Shown: positions 59,501-62,484, numbered from the stretch's first letter. The stretch: DNA of 64,000 nt from Corbicula japonica (GCA_038501625.1 JAZAYU010000008.1:9548938-9612937); one strand, 5' to 3'. Notes: generated from the sequence alone by a model not told the origin. Made by a program: numbers and translations.

Positions 59501-62484
59501 TCAGTAACATGGTTACTTTTTTATAAGGAACATGGTTACTTTTTTATAAGGAACGCTTTCGGCTATGCAGCAAACGAGCAGTCAGACATGAAGTGAGATC
59601 ATTTCGGACAAAAAAAAATCTACAAATTGATAACCATTGCCCTGTGTTTATTATATTCTTTTCCAAAATATCAAGCAAATGCCAGTAGTAAGGTAGCAAT
59701 TAGATTCGGGTTTTATCTGTTGAAGGACGAGGAGCTGAGTGTATCTTTTAATAAGAATCCAATGCAACCCGGAAACGATGCAGAGTTGTCTTTTCTTGCC
59801 GTACCAAATTCAGACATCTACGTGCTTGCAGTTGACAAAAGTGTTCTACTTCTAAGTAAAGGCAACGATATAACAGAGGTACATATATGGTATATTCTAA
59901 ACACCAGATCTTGATATTACAGACAACATATTTCGTGTTCGGTGTCATTCTAAGTTCTTCTCCATCTATTTCAATATCAAATTAGCGTTGTTTGTGCCGT
60001 GTGGCGGCTTTATCATCGCTCCGTACATTTAATCAGTACTGTTATCAATTACCTTCTTTGAAGGCACAATACATAAACATATTGGGTAGCGCTCAACCCG
60101 ATGCCGTACGGTGTGGACAGTAATGTGCATTTCCATTGCTGTCAAAAAACTTACTCATTCAAACTGAGCCTGTAATAGTTTGATATTATTCGCCTTCGGT
60201 GGCATATTAAGGTCTTTTCTATCTTTTTCTTAAAAAGTAATTTTTTTAAACAAATTTTGGAACAAAAAACTTAAACTGCGATTAAAATGAAAATACGTCC
60301 TGTGTGCTTTTCTAAAGAAAACTATATATTTTTAGCAAAGACTTCCATCTCTCAGTGACAGCATGAACAACTACCCGTCATCGGACAGCTACAGTATATT
60401 AAACGTAAGTAAGGCAATTATTTGTCCAACTGTTCGCGACCAGGAAATTGAAGGTAAAACACATTTTTTCAAATAGTTGTCTGCACTCTAGCGATCTTAA
60501 TTTTTATCTGATCTTCTTCAAACTTGGTCAGAATGTTTATCTCAATGATATCTAGATCAAGTTTGTAACTGGGTTTCGTGACCCTAAAACCTAGGTTACC
60601 AGGTCAAATAAAGAAAAACCTTGACCGTACTCTAGCGGTCTTAATTGTAGTGGAATCTTCTTCAAACTTGGTAAGAATGTTTATCTTATTGATAACTTGG
60701 TCAAGTTTGCAACTGAGTCAAGTCACTCTTAAAACGAGGTCACTAGGTTAAGTTAAAGAAAAAGCTTGTCCGCACTCTAGCGGTCCTAACTTTGGTGGAA
60801 TCTTCTTCACAATCGATCAAAATGTATATATAGATGAAATCTAGGTCAAATTATAAAAATGCTTGTCCGCTCTCTAGTGGTCTTAATTTTGGTGCGATTT
60901 TTTAAAACTTGGTCAGAATGTTTATCTCAATGATGTCTAGTTCAAGTTCGAAAGTTCGTCAGGTGACCTTGAAAACTAGGGCACTAAGTTAAATTATAGA
61001 AAAAGGTTGTCTGCACTCTTCCAATCTGAAATTTTGGTCCGATCTTCTTCAAACTTGGTCAAAATGTCTATTTCAAAGATATCTAGGTCAAATTGATCTG
61101 AATTATGTGACCCTTAAAACTAGGTCACAAGGTCGAATTTAAGAAAAAACCTGTCCGCACTCTAGCGGTCTTAATTATGGTGGACTCTTCTGCAAACTTG
61201 GTCAGAATGTTTATCTCGATAATATCTAGGACCGTTTGGAAACAGGGTCATTTGACCTTGCAATAGAGGTCACAAGGTCAAATACTAGAAAAAGCTTATC
61301 TGCTCTCTATCGGTCTTACTTTTGGTGGGATCTTTTTTAAACCTGGTCAGAATGTTTATCTCAATGATATCTAGTTTAAGTTCGAAAGTGGGTTATGTGA
61401 CCTTGAAAACTAGGTCACTAGGCCGAAACATAGAAAAAGCTTGTCTGCACTCTTGAAGTCTTAATTTTTGTCCGACCTTCTATAAACTTGGTCAGAATGT
61501 CTATCTCAATGATATCTAGGTCACGTTCGAAACTGGGTCATGTGACTTTGTAAAATAGGTCACTAAGTCAAATTAAAGAAAAAGCGTGTCCGCAATCTAG
61601 TGGTCTTACTTTTGGTGGGATCTTCTTCAAACTTGGTCAGTATGTTTAACTCAATGATATCTAGGTCAAGTTTGTAACTGGGTCATGTGACCTTTAAAAC
61701 TAGGTCACTAGGCCGAAATATAGAAAAAGGTTGTCCATACACTAGCGGTCTTAGTTTTGGGTCGATCTTCTTCAAGCTTGGTCAGAATGTTTATCTCAAT
61801 GATATCTAGGTCGATTTCGAAACTGGGTCATGGTCCCGTAAATTGCCGAAAAAACTATTTAGTCCTGTACAATAGAAACTTCATTTTTGATTTGAATTTA
61901 ATAAGCATTTTAAAATACTTGAATACTATAAGATCCCTGTTCCTTTCTTAAACCAGCTAGATTCTATAATGGGTTCCAGAGTTATGGTCCTTGAAAGTGC
62001 CAAAGTAAGCTATTGTGACCTTTTCTCTACAAAAGCAGCTTTATTTTTCGACTTGATTTTACCAAAATTGCACACATCTCATGCAACCATTGAGCAGTTG
62101 TTGACAGGTGAGCGACCCAGGGTTTCATGGACCCTCTTGTTCTCTACTGTTCTAACTTTCTTAACGTACGCAAAATAATCATACACGTATAGCATTTATT
62201 TGTGCAAAGTTTGTTGGAAGTGCATTGTGCCGTCTGAGAAATTTTTTCATTGGCGAAAGGCGCGATACCTTAATAACAAGGGAACACATTTGACGGGAAG
62301 GAATGAAAATATTTATATTGTTTATTAATATTTATTGACGCATGTTTACAATTCCATGAAAACATACATATTTCCAACTTTTTAGAATGCATGTCTTTTC
62401 AGCAAGCAGGCATTAAGTTTACAGGAGTGTATGTGTACATGTATACAGAACATGCTGAAACAACCACACAATGGATCCTCACCA
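5573..62484 (+). CDS. Alpha-2-macroglobulin / thioester-containing protein family gene (CD109/TEP-like), N-terminal half, 19 exons traced
   Basis: A secreted or surface member of the complement-like macroglobulin superfamily (A2M, TEP, CD109), which traps proteases or opsonises targets. Nineteen exons were traced by GT-AG borders, phase and family motifs. They encode a signal peptide, then MG1 (SYFRPGSDF), MG2 and the MG2/MG3 link (IQTDK then YKAGQT), MG3 (DGNRVRRWENV), MG4 (VLPKFDV then YTFGKG), MG5 (YFKPNETFEIK), and further MG domains with LAVDKSVLLL. About 726 codons are present. Family members are usually 1,400-1,800 residues, so the TED, CUB and receptor-binding parts lie past 64000. 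The GCGEQ thioester is not in the window, so thioester status is unknown. Introns reach 20 kb and are full of mobile elements. The exon 16/17 phase does not match and exon 12's start is uncertain. I cannot separate TEP from CD109 or A2M on this half alone. Confidence 0.88.
5939..5999 (+). CDS. Exon 2 (signal peptide)
   Basis: The acceptor follows a pyrimidine tract (ttatttcttctacatcag). The donor is gtatga at 6000. With exon 1 it reads MAGLTRFLVICMLLRSISG followed by RTSW. The hydrophobic core FLVICMLL fits a secretory signal. An alternative acceptor 13 nt upstream (ending aaaaag) would also keep frame one but has a poorer tract. Confidence 0.72.
6387..6932 (+). repeat. Penelope-like element 3'-end fragment
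   Basis: A long copy beginning at the RT stop region (ggggcagtggtttaagag) and ending gcgattcctgatatgcatat. It includes the full 3' untranslated repeat, and serves as the best reference copy in the window. Lies in intron 2. Confidence 0.78.
7107..7279 (+). CDS. Exon 3 (MG1 domain)
   Basis: Acceptor ttaattttttag, donor gtttga. It encodes HVPVFTPSYFRPGSDFLV and onward. The FRPG motif is typical of the first beta strands of MG1 in the A2M/TEP family. It ends in phase 1. Confidence 0.88.
7578..7606 (+). CDS. Exon 4 (MG1 end, 29 nt)
   Basis: A mini-exon between atttcag and gtatgg encoding DKSRTNINLQ. Entry phase 1 and exit phase 0 match exons 3 and 5 exactly. Its support comes from phase and from the continuous MG1/MG2 reading (NINLQ then IPGSVNGDYYG). 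Confidence 0.75.
8011..8094 (+). pseudogene. Tc1/mariner-type transposase N-terminal fragment
   Basis: A 27-codon frame beginning MPRLSDNQRHEVSGMIQ and ending SRREIAQ before a stop. This resembles the first helix-turn-helix of Tc1/mariner transposases, with the typical G-MS-R-IA pattern. No further transposase follows, so it is a short relic in intron 4. Confidence 0.65.
9470..9652. repeat. Tandem duplication, ~90-bp unit, two copies
   Basis: Two adjacent diverged copies share gaagtttt-gtcaatttt, ttgagacccg and tttcatataacatggca. Non-coding. Confidence 0.75.
10285..11451. repeat. 1.17-kb imperfect palindrome rich in tttcgcgaaa motifs
   Basis: The outer ends are tatggaagcatatttg (10285) and its complement ending at 11451. 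Arms of about 400-500 bp pair in order: acttaaccatataaa, cacgaatttatttctgat-atgctc, and the cgaaatcagatttcgtga block. The centre is near 10850. No transposase is visible. Short frames inside are artefacts. Confidence 0.8.
11452..11700. repeat. Extra direct copy of the palindrome's central segment
   Basis: Matches about 10690-10950 in direct orientation (shared ctttatctttatgttgtggc, aaattcgtgttaacataact, gttattttatgtggttaag). It follows the palindrome immediately, so the structure is an array rather than a simple hairpin. Confidence 0.75.
11769..12090. repeat. Two diverged direct copies (~90 bp)
   Basis: Copies at about 11769-11857 and 11994-12090 share gaccggtgtt or aaccggtgtt, caagtttggtc-attataat and gaccgacaattaa. 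Non-coding intronic repeat. Confidence 0.6.
12340..12870. repeat. Degenerate tandem array (about four units)
   Basis: Repeating blocks of tatcaaagctattgactt, tgaaa-tt-atagatagat and ctcattgagacgg recur about every 110-200 bp. Similar low-grade arrays are common in bivalve introns. Confidence 0.65.
13152..13329 (+). CDS. Exon 5 (MG2 into MG3)
   Basis: Acceptor tgtttattttttta-g, donor gtaact. It encodes IPGSVNGDYYGHRIYLQIF and ends with ILIQTDKGLYKAGQT. The IQTDK-xxY-xxGQT block is a hallmark of the MG2/MG3 link. It has K-G-L where many relatives have K-P-I/L. Phase 0 in, phase 1 out. Confidence 0.92.
13330..14738. other. Intron 5 sequence, nothing recognised
   Basis: Very AT-rich DNA with poly-A/T runs. 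The short frames on the minus strand (for example 14266-14472) are low-complexity. I see no element or exon before the minisatellite. Confidence 0.5.
14739..14950. repeat. 42-bp minisatellite, five copies
   Basis: Tandem copies of a unit containing gtggcagagctcacgaaaca and gtaaggaagggttcaa. Because 42 is divisible by 3, several frames stay open on both strands. One + frame repeats VAELTKQDSKEGFN. The array lies about 100 bp before exon 6. An exon built on it would not restore phase into exon 6, so I read it as non-coding. Confidence 0.85.
15049..15119 (+). CDS. Exon 6 (MG3 start)
   Basis: Acceptor gttttttttttcattttag, donor gtgagt at 15120. It encodes VSLRVMMINQLRQIQ and TPITINIH, corresponding to the V-FRV-ILN strand that follows GQT in the family. 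Phase 1 in, 0 out, matching exons 5 and 7. Confidence 0.87.
15225..15570 (-). repeat. Penelope-like element 3'-end fragment
   Basis: Same family and orientation as 18866-19400. It contains ggttctaggtgaaccaacctc and atgttgcatgcaaaagc-c. Truncated, non-coding. Confidence 0.7.
15583..15700 (-). repeat. Family-B dispersed repeat fragment
   Basis: A short match to the repeat seen in full at 24836-25330 (gggctaggcgg, tattgtccatgaa-ag, ttggtggctttcaa). Confidence 0.55.
15893..16051 (+). repeat. Penelope-like element 3'-end fragment, abutting an opposite copy
   Basis: Contains ctccaggtgttctggtctca and the cttatgtttttgt block, then stops at gatgggttgac. The oppositely oriented element starts directly at 16052. 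Confidence 0.65.
16335..17553. mobile_element. 1.2-kb Tc1/mariner-like element with TA target duplication
   Basis: Terminal inverted repeats of about 27 bp (gtcaaaagttctaagtgcac) are flanked by TA at 16333-16334 and 17554-17555. It interrupts the Penelope 3' sequence between gatctta-tgagac and gagctcctggagtaaa, which are continuous in other copies. Short + frames (16982-17164 and the following text) may be decayed transposase. I see no intact catalytic D/D/D set. Confidence 0.75.
17664..18862 (-). pseudogene. Penelope-like reverse transcriptase, core and C-terminal part
   Basis: Minus-strand pieces encode LSVLLTSCLTAIKEHVIRYC, YDFSTLYTSLPHN, IGIPMGTNCAPLVADLFLYC and, in a shifted frame, the catalytic YLDD (18289-18300). 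They finish with the C-terminal segment ending HYAYLFGCTTVAGV. The palm motifs and the GTNCAPL-ADLF signature fit Penelope-like RTs. A frameshift lies just before YLDD, and others occur near 18530-18750 and 17900. The GIY-YIG endonuclease is not visible. Non-functional. Confidence 0.82.
18866..19537 (-). mobile_element. 5'-truncated Penelope 3' end inserted into the RT of another copy
   Basis: Carries the family terminus at the low-coordinate edge, the whole 3' untranslated repeat, and the last ~50 RT codons (19382-19537, DILQRSAGLVINPST). At both edges the host RT is cut between the residues ANSS and CTTTKLS. A short repeat (ttgta/ttgtta) at the edges may be the target duplication. Confidence 0.75.
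19538..20078 (-). pseudogene. Penelope-like reverse transcriptase, N-terminal part
   Basis: Frame 20078-19761 begins MSYLPKYRIPSDIDF and ends FVLIPADKAANNVIIV. The PADK-xxN-V motif is typical of the Penelope RT N-terminal region. After a frameshift the sequence continues through a NLESVLSRNKTK stretch and a WLPKMHK-type segment to the insertion point. It is the 5' half of the coding region resumed at 18862. Confidence 0.75.
20113..20340 (+). repeat. Penelope-like element 3'-end fragment
   Basis: Opposite orientation to the adjacent element. Contains ggcaagtgtgagg, gcatcttagaacctggtt, and the terminus gctattcctgatatgcatat. Truncated copy. Confidence 0.7.
20552..20677 (+). CDS. Exon 7 (MG3)
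   Basis: Acceptor atcaattaatatag, donor gtatta. It encodes DGDGNRVRRWENVTDPSGVI, then EYPVLGAWTIRANSQ. The D-xxGNR-R-W and LG-WTI motifs match the MG3 domain. 42 codons, phase 0 to 0. Confidence 0.92.
20935..21330 (+). repeat. Family-B repeat, left partner of an inverted pair
   Basis: About 400 bp whose reverse complement occurs at 24836-25300 (shared ttgagcgcaactcaatattt, atggaatgcatatgacggtg, ctgagaatataaatcctgca). The frames over it are repeat shadows. Confidence 0.85.
21375..22045 (+). repeat. Second family-B copy and linked repeat
   Basis: 21410-21740 repeats the central part of the preceding copy in direct orientation (gatggtatgcatatggcggt, aaacgagaaaacaatgggc). The adjoining 21770-21890 is found reversed at about 59960-60060. 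Confidence 0.7.
22143..22182 (+). CDS. Exon 8 (MG3/MG4 link, 40 nt)
   Basis: Acceptor ttcttgttatctaag, donor gtaagc. It encodes NTSGTQSFDVQEF plus one base. This is the xxSF-V-E-F/Y strand that precedes VLPKF in the family. Phase 0 in, 1 out. Confidence 0.85.
22188..22360. repeat. ~85-bp direct tandem duplication
   Basis: Two copies of ccacatctttttaatattg through aattcaaaaatcagta in intron 8. Confidence 0.8.
22569..22653 (+). CDS. Exon 9 (MG4 start)
   Basis: Acceptor ttctctgttttgtccaag, donor gtaagt. It encodes VLPKFDVTLELPEIVSRSDG then YINGEAKV. VLPKF-V is the diagnostic MG4 entry motif of the superfamily. Phase 1 in, 2 out. Confidence 0.93.
22915..23130. repeat. ~110-bp direct tandem duplication
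   Basis: Two copies of gaagcaatgttgaagactct followed by aaagtttaatcattcatatt and aaactttataaatttacca in intron 9. Confidence 0.85.
23549..23630 (+). CDS. Exon 10 (MG4)
   Basis: Acceptor ggcattttag, donor gtaaag. It completes a split codon and encodes YTFGKGVAGTLELILSNGK then NSYSKIYQ. Y-T-F/Y-GK-V-G is the family MG4 hairpin. Phase 2 in, 0 out. Confidence 0.92.
24000..24073 (+). CDS. Exon 11 (MG4)
   Basis: Acceptor attgttgttgtag, donor gtatgt. It encodes LDDGQVKLNLPIADVEEALQ then PLNS. Phase 0 in, 2 out. The mixed hydrophobic/acidic strand fits the segment between the MG4 hairpin and the ATVTE-like strand. Confidence 0.82.
24520..24835. repeat. Tandem ~140-bp units (two copies here, more at 25370-25650)
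   Basis: Blocks gaatgataactcctgttt, gagttatgcccctttcaaa, and aacatgaaactgaa recur at about 24600, 24770, 25440 and 25600. A reversed trace occurs at about 21290-21370. Confidence 0.65.
24836..25330 (-). repeat. Family-B repeat, right partner of an inverted pair
   Basis: Reverse complement of 20935-21330 with extra internal sequence (gccatatgcctctgaacatg region). Together the two copies bracket exons 8-11. Confidence 0.85.
25724..25994 (+). CDS. Exon 12 (MG4/MG5)
   Basis: Donor gtaatg at 25995. The downstream two thirds are clear: VLTVMLKAIATEDLTGL, then KITIVAYNAMLKIDGGVR, then TRYFKPNETFEIK (the family FKP-xxF motif). The start is chosen at the acceptor gtttgtcttccag because it gives phase 2 in and phase 0 out. 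That adds an unusual W/S/R/T-rich stretch (ADWWSSAPRDRWWSS) not expected in the family. Acceptors at 25712 or 25737 also keep frame. The 3' end is secure; the 5' end is uncertain. Confidence 0.8.
26085..26440 (+). repeat. Penelope-like element 3'-end fragment
   Basis: A diverged copy (tatcgtgttattgctaattt, tttatatgtttgtgtg-ttt, gtgcactttggaacttggtt). It lacks the extreme terminus. Frames over it are shadows. Confidence 0.65.
26850..27059 (+). CDS. Exon 13 (MG5/MG6)
   Basis: Acceptor gtgttgtaattgtag, donor gttagt. It encodes GFVASYSGSAYDGLAGEDYQ, then LILDDKNSFVLQCDTSAYD, ending MYHIYLQ. The G-V-xSY-xxDG start corresponds to the PDG hairpin after FKP-xxF. 70 codons, phase 0 to 0. A different long frame (26489-26962) overlaps but breaks continuity with both neighbours. 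Confidence 0.85.
27180..27262 (+). pseudogene. Decayed duplicate of the end of exon 13
   Basis: About 80 bp resemble 27014-27090: gtgcttttgttgcaa, atgtacctacag, agttttgatgtgttattg. The corresponding donor has become ctag instead of gttag, so it cannot splice at this site. Confidence 0.5.
27263..29260. other. Intron 13 sequence without recognised gene
   Basis: A minus-strand open frame (27988-28308, 106 codons, basic; contains FGERRRRHLRKLALITLKAN) is the only notable feature. I do not recognise a domain; it may be a repeat remnant. The rest is AT-rich with poly-T and poly-A runs. Confidence 0.45.
29268..29424. repeat. ~155-bp hairpin repeat next to a TIR element
   Basis: Arms of about 60 bp are reverse complements: aacaggtgatattggacggc on the left pairs with its diverged complement near 29370-29390, and cgaataacaggtttg pairs with the end at 29424. 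It adjoins the left TIR at 29422. Confidence 0.7.
29545..29605. repeat. GC-rich inverted repeat in an AT-rich setting
   Basis: Gagcccccgaagggggctc forms a strong hairpin, flanked by repeated gcgagc / gcgagcg words. The composition is unlike its surroundings. Confidence 0.7.
30267..30345. repeat. Dispersed repeat (family D)
   Basis: Cttaaatgcagtccagcagg through tatcccagagttcgttgcgc matches 44939-45005. A further shared word (ctacgcgac-gtgtaaa-agg) occurs at about 29818 and 39988. Confidence 0.6.
30709..31071. mobile_element. hAT-like MITE (363 bp)
   Basis: It starts cagtggcgtagcta and ends with the near-complement tggctacgcccctg. The caG-ggcgtagc terminus is typical of hAT MITEs. Gctct flanks both edges, shorter than the usual 8-bp duplication. 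A G-run occurs at 30991. Confidence 0.6.
31086..31560 (+). pseudogene. Decayed OTU-type cysteine protease domain
   Basis: Frame 31086-31295 carries VPGDGDCFFHCIRFAL, matching the OTU catalytic Asp-Gly-Asp-Cys motif. A shifted frame at 31305-31432 gives WWAAACEVEAATQLL then IKVLY, the second conserved OTU strand. A third at about 31424-31554 gives LLRNEHFSFLE with the catalytic-His context. Order and spacing fit one OTU domain of about 150 residues broken by two frameshifts. OTU domains occur in deubiquitinases and in some transposons. Its position inside TIRs suggests it was element cargo. The TIR assignment and any upstream coding are uncertain. Confidence 0.65.
32787..32909 (+). CDS. Exon 14 (macroglobulin domain)
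   Basis: Acceptor ttaccaatttcag, donor gtaagt. It encodes INLTSRATGYVVSTTWNYFY then GNYISIIQLTKGKYF. The xSYI-I strand corresponds to MG6 entry in the family. 41 codons, phase 0 to 0. Confidence 0.87.
33914..33982 (+). CDS. Exon 15 (macroglobulin domain)
   Basis: Acceptor cactttttcttacag, donor gtgagt. It encodes NVGDNIRYKVSLIGESVV then TATYR. VGD-xxV is the usual strand after the YI-I element. 23 codons, phase 0 to 0. Confidence 0.87.
34909..35232 (-). CDS. C2H2 zinc-finger ORF inside the long-TIR element
   Basis: A 107-codon frame beginning MKCYRCDAEWNSLTELIAH then AVICH. This gives C-x2-C-x12-H-x4-H, a canonical single C2H2 finger, followed by a basic, unstructured tail. It is the only recognisable domain between the TIRs. 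It may be the DNA-binding end of a lost transposase or a passenger. The start ATG is simply the first in frame; no upstream splice site was evaluated with confidence. Confidence 0.5.
   Translation of the reverse strand: MKCYRCDAEWNSLTELIAHAVICHEDLCIKYRELLLDETSGKCGHRTKMLPDLIPKSPKLKNEKITVRDEVIFITNSNDNVTQVRTPMKTKDFQTTTKSCYLIDTVL
35455..35890. repeat. CGCGA-rich repeat block
   Basis: Many copies of tcgcga with alternating gatctcg / acgatgc words form short direct and inverted repeats (gcatcgt-ctttcgcga-c). The minus frame 35644-35886 (DARSRK repeats) is a product of this composition. Confidence 0.65.
36660..36830. repeat. ~30-bp minisatellite (gtgaagttggcg-cctagc)
   Basis: About five diverged units of cgtgaagttggcggactagc. 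A partial copy recurs at 38983-39015. The two flank LINE and mariner relics. Confidence 0.75.
37327..37831 (-). pseudogene. CR1-like LINE, C-terminal fragment
   Basis: Frame 37831-37637 encodes RLKFLYRKKEFLSEF then SLVQCHLDYACSVWYNGL, the post-RT region common in non-LTR elements. After a frameshift, shifted pieces (FFVSQDSVHSY, then text around 37330-37430) continue to the ORF end. 5'-truncated and disrupted. Confidence 0.7.
37948..38760 (+). pseudogene. Decayed mariner transposon
   Basis: Starts with the mariner-style terminus ggggtgttcgaaaagttcgt. Further in, broken + frames give VYKWHSRFKRGRESIQDDP (about 38460-38530), the classic mariner helix-turn-helix/linker, and WKDRHKKCVEI (about 38655-38690) followed by stops. 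Several stops and frameshifts; the catalytic centre is lost. The right terminus was not found. Confidence 0.65.
39508..39711 (+). CDS. Exon 16 (macroglobulin domain)
   Basis: Acceptor cacctactgttgtag, donor gtaatt. It encodes IVSQNVVVAAGVGPWFTLSA, then MIPSFTVAAWFTLPDN, then EAASVRTVVEPHSQ. The SxG-V-x, P-xxx-VAxW and D-V strands match the MG region before the LAVDKSV segment. 68 codons, ending phase 0. Exon 17 needs phase 1, so either the true donor differs (for example 39707) or a small exon is missed. Confidence 0.86.
39830..40062. other. Intron 16 start, repeat-like flank of the Ngaro-like element
   Basis: Contains a word shared with 29818 (ctacgcgac-gtgtaaa-agg). No gene seen. Confidence 0.4.
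40066..40163 (-). repeat. Split direct repeat B2
   Basis: About 98 bp identical or nearly so to 40520-40615 (actcataccatatccttacg, tttgtattatatgtatagag). A (TG)n run follows at 40163. Confidence 0.85.
40350..40517 (-). repeat. Split direct repeat A2
   Basis: Matches 44765-44938 in direct orientation (aaatttgtcttgtccagtca, gcacgaaaacttcgtgc, ggacatctatcggatacttt). Confidence 0.88.
40518..40615 (-). repeat. Split direct repeat B1
   Basis: Direct partner of B2; abuts A2. Confidence 0.85.
40750..41775 (-). pseudogene. Tyrosine recombinase (integrase) of the Ngaro-like element
   Basis: One frame of about 342 codons with in-frame stops near 41470 (TAG) and 41277 (TAA). The N-terminal third (41775-41473) is the core-binding part (SRASSTSKKYELAFKRW). 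The C-terminal half carries the first catalytic Arg (FLRSAELL), H-xx-R in SLHSLRSGGATA, a GRW region, and a DGYV tyrosine. It would insert the cDNA by strand exchange rather than by a DDE integrase. The two nonsense codons make it inactive. Confidence 0.85.
42000..42390. repeat. 21/22-bp minisatellite, about 12-15 units
   Basis: Tandem cagtgctccagtgagcgtaa units, diverging at both edges (gctccagtgagcatttt, actccagtgagcaaaac). It lies between the RNase H and recombinase regions of the retroelement. The open frames over it (41971-42384) are artefacts. Confidence 0.9.
42512..43330 (-). pseudogene. RNase H region of the Ngaro/DIRS-like element
   Basis: Frame 43201-42512 contains VNWFSDNQGVVAIV (catalytic Asp), LEMEWIPRFLNEKADYLSK and LSIDWFASEHNAKLSRFYS. 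These are typical of DIRS-group RNase H and the region after it. Upstream, about 43330-43255, YSDASALGFAGYVVNT supplies the first RNase H Asp in another frame. A frameshift separates them near 43205. Confidence 0.78.
43116..44036 (-). repeat. 463-bp tandem duplication inside the retroelement
   Basis: 43116-43578 is repeated at 43579-44036 (start aactatagcaacaacgccct in both; end cacgtgacctactataatac in both). The second copy lacks two bases at gcatcact-aaacgac, so the copies differ in frame. Confidence 0.88.
43977..44819 (-). CDS. Gag-like ORF running into a truncated RT start
   Basis: A 280-codon frame. The likelier start is the internal ATG at 44743 (MAEENSDFWPRGQG), since upstream codons lie in the A1 repeat. 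It has a coiled-coil-like LVLDELRTQRQEFQVLRDEV stretch, a basic KAKQAKKRSK patch, and a Pro/Ala-rich middle. It ends ILVKGRLRKNFKFWTNIGAS-EYIL, which is where DIRS-group RTs begin; it then stops at the deletion. It probably encoded the particle protein. Confidence 0.65.
   Translation of the reverse strand: MNKAFSFGQLTGQDKFKFIIVCVIIMAEENSDFWPRGQGLQINDSSQAFSSQLQLVLDELRTQRQEFQVLRDEVQGNSRSVTSEVNKLKSKKNLSWKFEGHKIQYELNSSIDEKAKQAKKRSKPVKSLPRNVQELRDLVPWILMFQFATCLEFMARPRDQLPLGLAEGTFFVPTSVDPVTIALPEATVQPLLVPVSRAENSAISVETAHIHSDSPGTSQHPKNETLLKDEYEFDYTRFTHDFHEYEQGQKSILVKGRLRKNFKFWTNIGASEYILDVIIP
44765..44938 (-). repeat. Split direct repeat A1 (5' end of the retroelement)
   Basis: Partner of A2. Homology stops at 44938, where family-D repeat sequence begins. 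Confidence 0.88.
44939..45005. repeat. Dispersed repeat (family D)
   Basis: Taaatgcagtacagcagagt through cccagagttcctagcgc matches 30267-30340. The retroelement's 5' end abuts it exactly. Confidence 0.6.
45202..45345. repeat. 144-bp hairpin repeat
   Basis: Arms ggattgaatcgatatttgat / gggtatgaaaaacagttgg are reverse complements of sequence at 45298-45345, around a short loop (gggcttcgggcttc). The following 45400-45490 resembles the arms of the 5301-5412 hairpin. Long frames here (45021-45518) are not supported as genes. Confidence 0.8.
45603..45912. repeat. Left terminal repeat block (three ~105-bp units)
   Basis: Units of gttcccgtttcccggttcct, cagcgttaagtt-gttcc and tttttcgaaaaaggaatagg. 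Mirror image of 59040-59335. Confidence 0.9.
45913..46300. other. Insert in the left arm (~390 bp)
   Basis: Has no counterpart in the right arm. Contains (ttg)n near 45935-45955. At 46190-46235 there is a degenerate Penelope-type terminus (tgtttaggctgtcctttttc, tgatatgcagata). Likely a later insertion. Confidence 0.55.
46303..46475. repeat. Left subterminal block
   Basis: Ttttcgctcaaaattcacaa, gaacgggcatacattcg, cctagcgcgaaat and ctttttccaagaatt are found inverted at 58866-59045. Confidence 0.8.
46530..49410. repeat. Left tandem array, about 12 units of ~205-250 bp
   Basis: Each unit has a ~155-bp spacer (gagcagtttctagataaa, aagggggagataactt) and one or two ~46-bp subunits (aataaggaaccagttcccgt, ttccttattcg-atctg), ending gcgcgaataaggaactggca. 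Open frames in the array (for example 47205-47462) repeat RKREL-PYSLF and are artefacts. Confidence 0.92.
49411..50129. other. Central single-copy segment of the foldback element
   Basis: AT-rich, no gene or known domain seen. Confidence 0.5.
50130..50580. mobile_element. MITE-like element with taccgtaaattgg termini
   Basis: The ends taccgtaaattgg and ccaatttacggta are perfect inverted repeats over 13 bp, with further -tattttgg similarity. The interior repeats ggccaaaattaaac. 451 bp, non-coding. Confidence 0.7.
50740..51035. other. Central segment, no gene
   Basis: A GC-richer stretch (50750-50930) with a minus frame of 77 codons, not recognised. It may be a repeat. Confidence 0.4.
51040..52580 (-). 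mobile_element. CR1-like LINE, 5'-truncated
   Basis: Extends from about 52575, where RT similarity begins abruptly, to a 3' tail near 51040. It lies in the centre of the foldback element, so it inserted after that element formed or was carried by it. Confidence 0.7.
51315..52572 (-). pseudogene. Non-LTR reverse transcriptase (CR1/jockey-group-like)
   Basis: On the minus strand: AFRKGHGCQTTLLRLLEDW (about 52520-52460), MDLSKAFDCLPHDILLAKL (catalytic D), KKGVPQGSILGPLLFNVFI, and NYADDNTLSF (YADD box). A one-base frameshift near 51815-51835 leads into the C-terminal region (LSNFNFCPMAWHFC, ALRFVYSD, APVLWNSLPEEYR). Order and motifs are those of a LINE RT with its C-terminal domain. The endonuclease and N-terminal RT are missing. 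Confidence 0.88.
52581..53049. other. Central segment right of the LINE
   Basis: Contains a small inverted repeat (tttacgatacgacactatcgtaaa, about 53011-53034). No gene seen. Confidence 0.5.
53050..58865. repeat. Right tandem array, about 22 units, inverted relative to the left array
   Basis: Units of ~205-340 bp with spacer words caacgggttttatctagaaa and gaagttatctccccctt-gttc, and 1-4 subunits of ggaaacgggaactggttcct followed by tattccttattcagattcg. The first units (53050-53330) are degenerate. Both ggaactggttcc-type and cttattcgctcgaataag words are self-complementary. All RKRELVPYSLF frames (for example 56438-56671) are array shadows. Confidence 0.92.
58866..59039. repeat. Right subterminal block
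   Basis: Inverted match to 46303-46475 (gaattcttggaaaaagt, cgcgctagg, gcgaatgtatgcccgttc). Confidence 0.8.
59040..59335. repeat. Right terminal repeat block (three ~105-bp units)
   Basis: Mirror image of 45603-45912. Ends gggaactaactttatattca-t at 59335. Confidence 0.9.
59676..59878 (+). CDS. Exon 17 (macroglobulin domain)
   Basis: Acceptor ttctttt-ccaaaatatcaag, donor gtacat. It encodes NASSKVAIRFGFYLL, then LSVSFNKNPMQPGNDAELSF, then DIYVLAVDKSVLLLSKGND. The AVD-KSVLLL block is a strong A2M/TEP signature. Entry phase 1 does not fit exon 16's phase 0; exit is phase 0. Confidence 0.88.
59960..60200 (-). repeat. Family-B and linked repeat fragments
   Basis: 59960-60060 is reversed relative to 21780-21890 (gtttgtgccgtgtg, agtactgttatcaatta). 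60085-60200 resembles the end of 25200-25330. Confidence 0.6.
60336..60408 (+). CDS. Exon 18
   Basis: Acceptor actatatatttttag. It encodes QRLPSLSDSMNNYPSSDSYS then ILN. Two overlapping donors exist: gtaagt at 60405 (phase 0) and gtaagg at 60409 (phase 1). The second is chosen because exon 19's good frame needs phase 1. This is the variable region after LAVDKSV, near where A2M-type proteins carry the bait region. Confidence 0.72.
60470..61850. repeat. Tandem array, ~145-bp unit, about nine copies
   Basis: Each unit carries gtccgcactctagcggtctt, cttcttcaaacttggtcaga, atgtttatctcaatgatatc and aactaggtcactaggtc. This repeat type is widespread in bivalve genomes. It lies in intron 18. Confidence 0.9.
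61851..62385. other. Intron 18 end, no gene seen
   Basis: The + frame 61969-62178 has no recognisable domain and is not supported as an exon. Confidence 0.45.
62386..62484 (+). CDS. Exon 19 (last exon in the window)
   Basis: Acceptor atttccaactttttag, donor gtaagt. It encodes MSFQQAGIKFTGVYVYMYTE then HAETTTQWILT in the frame set by the 60408 donor. FQ-AG-xxx-T resembles the strand after the variable region. Ends phase 1; the gene continues beyond 64000. Confidence 0.75.
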